DNA from: Deltaproteobacteria bacterium
Lineage (GTDB): Bacteria > Myxococcota_A > UBA796 > SXON01
NCBI GenBank assembly: GCA_947445035.1
Contig: CANFCK010000001.1
Location: forward strand, 486,044 to 550,043
Reading direction: 5' to 3'
Length of the DNA stretch: 64,000 bases
Position 1 is the first letter of the stretch, and every line of letters begins with the position of its first letter. This document shows, one piece after another, positions 58,227 through 64,000 of this stretch. The translations under genes were made by a program, and so were the position numbers. The notes beneath the pieces are model-generated. The model worked only from the letters and a program-made list of their open reading frames with translations. It did not search any database and was not told the DNA's origin.

Positions 58227-60070
58227 CAACTCACGGCGTAGCTACCCGTCCCGGTCCGGGAGTACACCCGCACTCGGTAGGTCCCGGCGGTACCGGTGTA
58301 CGACAGGGACTCCGTGGAGGTCGAAGTGGTGACGGAGGAGGCGACGCTCGACCAGCTGCGGCCGCTGGACTTCTCGAGGTACAGGTCGAAGTCTGCGGAA
58401 CTCGGCCCGGTCAAGCTGGCGGTCTGCGCGGTGACCGTGACGGCGCTGCCGGCCGAGCTCGGTTGATATTTGCTCTGCCCCTTCTTGGTGATCGACCCCG
58501 AATAGGCGGTGGTCGTGCACGTGGTGGCGGCGCCGGTGACCCCAACGGCGGTCCACGCGTCGCCAACCGCCGTGTACTGCGTGCTGGACGCTCCGTACAA
58601 CGACGACGCCGCCGACAGCGTGGCGGTGCGCGCCGCCGAGAAGTTGGTACTCGACGTCATGTACGAGGTATTGGCGAGGTACCAGATGTCGGCCGCGTCG
58701 TCGGCGCCGATCGCGGTGACCACGGTGGACGAGGTCCCACGGGGGTGGGAGCCACCCTCGCTCAACAAGTAGAACGCCAGATTGGCCACGCCTGAGCTGT
58801 AGTGCACATCGGCGCTGGCGATCGAGGCGGTGTAGTATCCGTAGCTGACGCCATCGTCCTGGGGATCGTTCATGTACCGGAGCGCGTCACCCGAGGTCCC
58901 CGGGGTCCACGCTTCTTCGCCCACAAGCCAGGTGTCCGCCGACTCGCCGAGCACCGACCGCTCGACCATCGCGCCGAAGATGTCCGACATCGACTCGTTG
59001 AGCCCGCCCGACTCCCCACTGTAGGTGAGGTTGGATTCGTACTGGGTGACGCCGTGTGTCATTTCGTGGCCGCCCACGTCGAGGGTGGTGAGCGAGCTGG
59101 CGTTGACGCCATCCCCGTCGCCGTAGAGCATGTACAAGCCCGTCGGATCCCAAGACGCCCCGACGTAGCTGGTGGAGTAGCTGGTGCTGGTGGTGATGAA
59201 GTTGTAGCCGTGGGACGTGACCGCGGCGGGGCCGCCCAAACCATCGATGCCGTTGCGGCCGTGCACGGTGCTGTAGTAGTCGTAGACCTTCTGAGCGACA
59301 TAGGCCGCCTCGACCGCGTTGATCGTGCGCTGGGTCGTGGCAAAGGTGGTGGTGGCCGAGCTGACGTAGCTCAGGGTGGTGGTGGTGCCGTTCCAACTGT
59401 AGGTGCCGAGCAGATCGGCGGTGTCTTCGAGGTAGTTGGCGCCGGCGTAGGCGTAGCAGTCAACGCTGACCGTTCCGTAGTAGTTGGTCGTCCCCGAACA
59501 CACCGACTGCAGGTTGTCGTACTGCCACACGGTTTCCCCGGTGTGGGCGTCCACGAATACCACGGGAAGGGCGTCGCCCTCGCCGAAGTGGACCTGGTGA
59601 ATCTGCACGCGCCACGCCAGGTGGTCGCGACCGTGCTGGCGAAGGATCCAAAGCTCGGAGGTCGGCTCATCGCTTAGCGTGGCCCAACCGCCCGCACCGG
59701 CGACGGCCCGCTCGATCGCGTCGTCCGCGCTCACGGTCGGGGTGCTGTCGACCTGGACGCCGCCAAACAGATCGTCGGTGACGCCGACTACGCTGCCAGC
59801 AGGATCGACGTGCACGATGGCCTCGGCGCCGAAAACGGGCACGCCGCCCGCGTATTGCTGGACGCGCGTGTGGATGCCACCCACGAGGTCGTCGACCCGC
59901 ACGCGCATGGTACGCAGCTCATCGACGCCCTTCTGGGTGGCCTCGCCGTCGGCCGCGAAGAGCCGGGCATAGGCCGCATCTTCGGCGGAGTCGGGGGTGA
60001 CCGCCGGCGCCTCGACCCCATCGGGAGCGCACGCGAGAACGGCCAGCAGGCTCAGGGGAAGGTGGCGCAT
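58217..60070 (-). CDS. Thermolysin-family (M4) metallopeptidase lipoprotein with PPC domain
   Basis: 617 residues from the ATG at 60070. Lipoprotein signal MRHLPLSLLAVLAC. Pro-region (FTP/PepSY-like, ~25-200), then the catalytic domain with zinc site GGHEMTHGVTQYESNL and third ligand in GGLNESMSDIFGAM, then a Ser/Thr-rich C-terminal pre-peptidase (PPC) beta domain from ~515. It should be exported, self-processed and degrade proteins outside the cell. A longer frame upstream lacks a signal peptide. It is divergent from the glycosyltransferase at 60124. Confidence 0.93.
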   Translation of the reverse strand: MRHLPLSLLAVLACAPDGVEAPAVTPDSAEDAAYARLFAADGEATQKGVDELRTMRVRVDDLVGGIHTRVQQYAGGVPVFGAEAIVHVDPAGSVVGVTDDLFGGVQVDSTPTVSADDAIERAVAGAGGWATLSDEPTSELWILRQHGRDHLAWRVQIHQVHFGEGDALPVVFVDAHTGETVWQYDNLQSVCSGTTNYYGTVSVDCYAYAGANYLEDTADLLGTYSWNGTTTTLSYVSSATTTFATTQRTINAVEAAYVAQKVYDYYSTVHGRNGIDGLGGPAAVTSHGYNFITTSTSYSTSYVGASWDPTGLYMLYGDGDGVNASSLTTLDVGGHEMTHGVTQYESNLTYSGESGGLNESMSDIFGAMVERSVLGESADTWLVGEEAWTPGTSGDALRYMNDPQDDGVSYGYYTASIASADVHYSSGVANLAFYLLSEGGSHPRGTSSTVVTAIGADDAADIWYLANTSYMTSSTNFSAARTATLSAASSLYGASSTQYTAVGDAWTAVGVTGAATTCTTTAYSGSITKKGQSKYQPSSAGSAVTVTAQTASLTGPSSADFDLYLEKSSGRSWSSVASSVTTSTSTESLSYTGTAGTYRVRVYSRTGTGSYAVSWCK

Positions 60071-60123
60071 GACACTCCGGTGGCGGGGCTTGTCCGATGC
60101 TATCGCGCGCACTACGGCAAGGC

Positions 60124-61242
60124 ATGATCCGCTCCGGGAGCGTCGTGGTCTGCGCGGATCCGGGCGTCCCGGCCTTGGGTCCGTCCGGCGCCTCTGCGCA
60201 TGTGCGGGGAGTCGCGACCGCGCTGCGTGCGCCGATCGTATGTGTCCACGCCACCGACCGCCGCGGGATCGGCGGAGAGGTTGGCGTGCCGGTTCACGGC
60301 GTCGGGCTGGCCGGCTGGCCACGATGGGCCCCACGGCAGGGCCTACGCGAGGTGCGAACGGCCCGTCGGTGCGCCGAGCGGGCGTTGGACCTGGAACCCA
60401 CGCTGGTGTGGGAGCGTCACAGTCTCTACTCCGACGCGGGCTGGAAGGTTCACGCGGCCTCGGGTGCGCGTTGGGTCCTTGAGGTCAACGCCCCGCTCGC
60501 CGACGAACGTGAGCGCTATGGCGGCTTGCCGGATGCGGCGTTCGCACGGGCGTGGGAGCGCGATGTGCTGCTGGCCGCGCCGGAGATCGTCGCGGTCAGC
60601 GCGTGGTTGGTGGAGTGGCTTCGGTCGTTGGGATGCCAGAAGGTGCGGCACCTCCCCAACGGCGTCGCGCTGCACGTCGGCCGGCGAGCGGAGACTCGGG
60701 CTCGGCTGAGCCTCGACGACCGCTTCGTCCTCGGATTCGTGGGCTCGATGCGACCGTGGCACGGGGTCGAGCGGATGCCGGCACTCCTGGATGCGCTGCC
60801 GGATGCGGTGGGAGTGATCGTCGGGGAGGGGGGGCCGACACACCCGCGGCTGGTACGACTCGGCCACCGCGGTGAGGCCGATGTGGCCGATGTCATCGCG
60901 GCGATGGACGTGGGACTGGCGCCCTACGGAGCCGACGCGCCGCCGTGGTTCTGCCCGCTGAAGGTGCTCGCGTACCGGGCCCAGGGCACGCCGGTGGTCG
61001 CCTCCGACATCGGGGATACGCGGCTGCTGGTGGGTGATGGGGGCACCTTGCTTTCAGCCGGGAGCGGCGCCGCAGCATGGGTCGAAGCCATTGACGCTTG
61101 GCGGGGGCGGCGAGCCGAGCCTTGGGTGCGCTCGTGGGGGGAGGTGGTTGCCGAGGGCTTGGGGGCCCGCGATCAAGGCGCGGAGCTCGAGGCTGACCCG
61201 GCCACCGCCTCTCACGGCGCCGGCGCCAACCACGCCCCCTGA
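60124..61242 (+). CDS. Family 4 (GT-B) glycosyltransferase
   Basis: 372 residues from the ATG at 60124. GT-B fold with GPSGASAHVRGVATAL near the start, VSAWLVEWLRSLGCQKVRHLPNGV, FVGSMRPWHGVERM and the C-terminal nucleotide-sugar site PLKVLAYRAQGTPVVASDIGDT. Typical of GT4 enzymes that build polysaccharide or glycolipid. Its last 31 bp overlap the convergent FG-GAP gene. Donor and acceptor unknown. Confidence 0.88.
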   Translation: MIRSGSVVVCADPGVPALGPSGASAHVRGVATALRAPIVCVHATDRRGIGGEVGVPVHGVGLAGWPRWAPRQGLREVRTARRCAERALDLEPTLVWERHSLYSDAGWKVHAASGARWVLEVNAPLADERERYGGLPDAAFARAWERDVLLAAPEIVAVSAWLVEWLRSLGCQKVRHLPNGVALHVGRRAETRARLSLDDRFVLGFVGSMRPWHGVERMPALLDALPDAVGVIVGEGGPTHPRLVRLGHRGEADVADVIAAMDVGLAPYGADAPPWFCPLKVLAYRAQGTPVVASDIGDTRLLVGDGGTLLSAGSGAAAWVEAIDAWRGRRAEPWVRSWGEVVAEGLGARDQGAELEADPATASHGAGANHAP

Positions 61243-63647
61243 GCATCCGCGTAGGCCAGGCCAAAGGGCCCCACCGACCACAACGTCGTCGCCTCCCGCC
61301 ACGGCGCGCCATCCACCCACAACCAACCGTCGGCGCCGCCAATCGGCTCGACATCTCCGTCCCCATCCGCATCGATCACGCCGAGCCAAGCCGAGGGGAC
61401 CTCCAATATTCCCACCAGCTCCGGGCAAGCGCCCCCGGCCACAATCCTCGGACCCCGGGCGCCGCCCACGAGCGCGTCAAGGACATCGTCCCCAGTGAGC
61501 TCGACCCCCACCGCGAGGGAGCTCCCGAGCGCCTCCTCCGGCTCGCCGTACCACTCCACCAACGCGACCGCATCGGCCTCGTAGACCCCCTGCGCCAGGC
61601 CGCCGTAGACGCTGACTCGACCCCAGCCGAAGTAGGCGGCGCTGCTGCCCCCGACCAGATCGGCGAGGCCGTCCCCAGTGATGTCGGTTTCGCCGGGGCC
61701 CGCCAAGAGCGCAAGCGTCGGGTTGGTCCAACCATCCGGGAGGTTCAGGAGCCAGGCGGCCTCGTTCAGACTCTGGTCGCCCTGGACCGGCCCCGTGAAC
61801 AACCCCACCGCCGGGTGCCCGCCCGCATCCATCGCCATCACCGCCAGCTCGTCGATGCCGTCGCCATCGAAGTCCCCTGGGGTGCCGAGGGTGCCGTTGC
61901 GGGAGAGGCCGGGCCCGTCGCCGACCCGCGCGAGCGCGACAAACTCCGGCGCGCCAAAGGCCCCGAGCGGAAGGACCGCCGCGCCCGCGTCTTGATGACC
62001 GAGCAGGAAGGCCGACCCGGCGCCCCCGACGCTGCCGCCCCAGGCCAGATTCAGCAGCCCCGAGACGTTGGTGGCCGACCACTCGCCATACCCGGTCGCG
62101 ACACCGTCCACGCCCAGCACCACCCCCGTCTCCACGCCGAAAAGCACGACATCGACCACGGCCGCGCCGCCGGCGGCCGGAAGCGCCAACTCCAGCGGGT
62201 GATCGACCCGGCCATCACAATCCTGATCCAGACCGTCCGCGACATCGTGCGCGAAGGGGCGCCGTGTGGGGTCGGTATCGTCGCAGTCGCCGGAAGCGGC
62301 GCTGATCCCGTCGCCATCGATATCGCAGGGCGTCACAAACGTGCGCGCTCCCGACAACACCGCCGCGCCCCCGGCCACAAGCATCCGAAGCTCCGGGACC
62401 CCGTCGCCGTCGAGGTCGGTGGCTGCCGCGAGGTTTCGTTCCCCCTGAAGGTTGCCGGCCAGGGGCACCTCACGCAGGCCGGGGACGAGGATCCCCGCCG
62501 CCGTCTCGACTACGAGCTCCGCATGGCCGTCCCCGTCGATATCCCCGCCGTCGCCAAGCGACAGCGCCTCGACGGCCATAGACTCGAAGGTGTCCAGCCG
62601 GACCGGGGTGGTGCCGCTGAGCGACCAGGGCACGCCGTCCACCACCACCAACTTGGCGCCGAGCCCCGGCCAGCGCGCGTCCGACCACGTGGTGGTGACG
62701 CCCGTCGGCGACGCGCTGGCGATCAGGCCCACGAGCCCCGCACCGCCTGCGTAGGTGTCCATCCCGACCAGCAGCTCCGCGCGGCCGTCGCCATCGGCAT
62801 CGGGGAGCGAAGCGTAGTGCCACGCGCCTCCACCGGTGTTCAACTCGATGTCCAAAAAAGCATCCTGGCGTCGAGCCGCCACTTGCGGCGCCCCAGAGAA
62901 CACGAGCGTGTGCCGGTAGTAGCCGACGACCAGCTCTGCGAGCCCGTCCCCGTCGAGGTCGGGCGCCAACGCGAGCTGTCCTCCCGGTTGCCCCTCCAGT
63001 TCGCCACCCTCGAGGTAGCCGACGGCGTCAGCCAGGGCTGTCCTCGCCGACAACGGGCCGGCAAAGACAAAGACGCGGCCGGAATTCGGACCGTCGTCCG
63101 TCGTCGCGAACGGAGCCGCCACCACCAGGTCGTGGACGCCGTCCCCGGTGAGGTCGCGTCCCGTTGCGAGCTGCGACCCGAAGGACGGCGACTGCCCGAT
63201 CCCGTCGATGCGGACGAGCAGAACCCCGTCGAGGCCAAATACCGCCACCGCACCCTCGATGCCGGGAATCGCGCTGGCCTCCCCGACGACAAGCAACGGC
63301 GCCCCCGCCGGGCCCAGCGCGCCGACCGCGGCCACGGACGCCGGGCCGACAACCAGGGTCAAGAGCGGGTCGTCGGTCAGCCCGTTGCAGTCGTCGTCCA
63401 CCCCGTTGCAGACCTCGACACCAGCGGGGGGGCAGGGGGCATCGCCAGTGTCGGGGTCGCAGTCGCCCGCCGCGGTGTCCTCATCGTCGCAATCCCGACC
63501 GCCCGCCTGCCGCACATGCCAGCCGTCGTGATCGGCGTCGGGCGTCGTCCGGCACGCGTCCGGGAGGGCGACCGCTTCCACCTCGACACGCCGGGGAGGC
63601 TCGGGCACCCGGCACGCCATTCCCAGCGCCAGCGCGAGCGAAAGCAC
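61212..63647 (-). CDS. FG-GAP repeat lipoprotein with MopE-type Asp/Cys metal-binding motifs
   Basis: 811 residues from a GTG 2 nt after the upstream stop. Lipoprotein signal MLSLALALGMAC. An N-terminal Asp/Cys-rich block (DCDDEDTAAGDC; VCNGVDDDCNGLTDD) and a second near 465-490 (DIDGDGISAASGDCDD; DGLDQDCDGRVDH) match the MopE/thrombospondin-3-like Ca-binding motif. About seven FG-GAP units (GRDLTGDGVHDLVVAAP; DLDGDGLAELVVG; DADGDGRAELLVG; DGDGIDELAVMA) would form an integrin-like beta-propeller. A surface protein with calcium-dependent folding is likely. Confidence 0.88.
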   Translation of the reverse strand: MLSLALALGMACRVPEPPRRVEVEAVALPDACRTTPDADHDGWHVRQAGGRDCDDEDTAAGDCDPDTGDAPCPPAGVEVCNGVDDDCNGLTDDPLLTLVVGPASVAAVGALGPAGAPLLVVGEASAIPGIEGAVAVFGLDGVLLVRIDGIGQSPSFGSQLATGRDLTGDGVHDLVVAAPFATTDDGPNSGRVFVFAGPLSARTALADAVGYLEGGELEGQPGGQLALAPDLDGDGLAELVVGYYRHTLVFSGAPQVAARRQDAFLDIELNTGGGAWHYASLPDADGDGRAELLVGMDTYAGGAGLVGLIASASPTGVTTTWSDARWPGLGAKLVVVDGVPWSLSGTTPVRLDTFESMAVEALSLGDGGDIDGDGHAELVVETAAGILVPGLREVPLAGNLQGERNLAAATDLDGDGVPELRMLVAGGAAVLSGARTFVTPCDIDGDGISAASGDCDDTDPTRRPFAHDVADGLDQDCDGRVDHPLELALPAAGGAAVVDVVLFGVETGVVLGVDGVATGYGEWSATNVSGLLNLAWGGSVGGAGSAFLLGHQDAGAAVLPLGAFGAPEFVALARVGDGPGLSRNGTLGTPGDFDGDGIDELAVMAMDAGGHPAVGLFTGPVQGDQSLNEAAWLLNLPDGWTNPTLALLAGPGETDITGDGLADLVGGSSAAYFGWGRVSVYGGLAQGVYEADAVALVEWYGEPEEALGSSLAVGVELTGDDVLDALVGGARGPRIVAGGACPELVGILEVPSAWLGVIDADGDGDVEPIGGADGWLWVDGAPWREATTLWSVGPFGLAYADAQGAWLAPAP

Positions 63648-63649
63648 CG

Positions 63650-64000
63650 TTAGCGGAAGACGATCTGCCAGCCGTTGCCGCTGCGGGACATCACGAGGCG
63701 GTAGGACACGCTGTCGGAGCGGCCGGGGCAGTCGCTCTTCTTGGTTTCAAGGTTCACCGTCGCTTTCTCTGTCGACTCCGCCTTGTCCATCGTCCACCGG
63801 CCCTGCTCCACGCAGTCCACCGACTCGCCAGCGGCCGTCAAGGTTGCCTGCGCCTCCCAGTGGTTCTTGGGACCAAAGGACACCGACTTCCACCGGATCG
63901 TCGCCCCGCCGCCGTCGGACGGGGAGAACTCGTTCATCGGGTTCCGCACGAGGTAGTCCGCGAATTTCCTGGAGTCCTTGTCCGCAGGGAGTTCGGTTTC
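63650..64000 (-). CDS. Hypothetical protein, C-terminal part (5' end outside window)
   Basis: The frame stays open from 63650 to the window edge (reading ETELPADKDSRKFADYLVRNP before the first in-window GTG), so the true start is beyond 64000. Visible ~116 residues: beta-rich with WKSVSFGPKNHWEAQATLTAAGES, two cysteines (VDCVEQG, KSDCPG) and the end SGNGWQIVFR. This looks like a small NTF2- or DUF-type sandwich, unassigned. It is 2 nt upstream of the FG-GAP lipoprotein gene, so in the same operon. Confidence 0.65.
   Translation of the reverse strand, partial: ETELPADKDSRKFADYLVRNPMNEFSPSDGGGATIRWKSVSFGPKNHWEAQATLTAAGESVDCVEQGRWTMDKAESTEKATVNLETKKSDCPGRSDSVSYRLVMSRSGNGWQIVFR

Noticed and set aside
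1-64000. tRNA, rRNA, transposase, integrase or phage genes
   Set aside because: None recognised on either strand by reading; a tRNAscan or IS search could still find a short element.

Overview
The window is a GC-rich bacterial chromosome segment, gene-dense on both strands, with no rRNA, tRNA, CRISPR array, transposon or phage recognised. The gene set suggests a Myxococcota-like (former deltaproteobacterial) organism. Pointers are a kinase/ATPase/TPR giant protein, PATAN-like/J-domain/TPR proteins, a bactofilin behind parAB, MopE-type Cys/Asp-rich calcium-type motifs with FG-GAP repeats, many short-signal lipoproteins, a mitochondrial-type EF-G and a parS sequence of the GTTCCACGTGGAAC type. 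The lineage is inferred from families only.

Layout. 1-8.6 kb: end of a B12-type radical SAM gene, a fused membrane glycosyltransferase, a TrmA/RlmD-like protein that has lost its catalytic cysteine, dihydrolipoamide dehydrogenase, a lipoprotein and two family 2 glycosyltransferases. 8.6-12 kb: a three-gene molybdenum hydroxylase operon. 12-20 kb: uvrC and a 1072-residue kinase/ATPase, then a second, catalytically intact RlmD-type methyltransferase carrying a RluA-like tail, and a diacylglycerol kinase-type protein. 20-30 kb: HMG-CoA reductase, an arginase-family enzyme, an RsmB-type methyltransferase, phosphatidylserine decarboxylase, a fatty acid 2-hydroxylase-like protein, a Nudix protein with an eroded Nudix box, an NFU-type protein, a MATCAP-type metallopeptidase and an acyltransferase. 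30-36 kb: tldE/tldD, aroC and two FGE-fold proteins. 36-40 kb: a second molybdenum hydroxylase whose FAD subunit carries the four-cysteine insert of 4-hydroxybenzoyl-CoA reductase. 40-50 kb: fusA with a P-loop/SLOG-like fusion gene, rhodanese, ssb, two PATAN-like/J/TPR proteins and adenosine deaminase. 50-53 kb: two overlapping radical SAM genes. 53-58 kb: serS, then an operon rsmG-parA-parB-bactofilin-udk. 58-64 kb: SET-domain protein and M4 peptidase, a glycosyltransferase and an FG-GAP lipoprotein.

Three parS-like sites (19.9, 44.7 and 55.1 kb) around parAB imply that the window is close to the replication origin.

The signals I would follow first are: (1) -10-like boxes only 6-10 nt before start codons, including symmetric boxes shared by divergent gene pairs, which suggests leaderless transcription; (2) the P-loop/SLOG-like fusion directly behind fusA; (3) the TrmA-family protein with Cys replaced by Ser; (4) the 4-hydroxybenzoyl-CoA reductase-like enzyme with fused subunits; (5) the tandem radical SAM pair.
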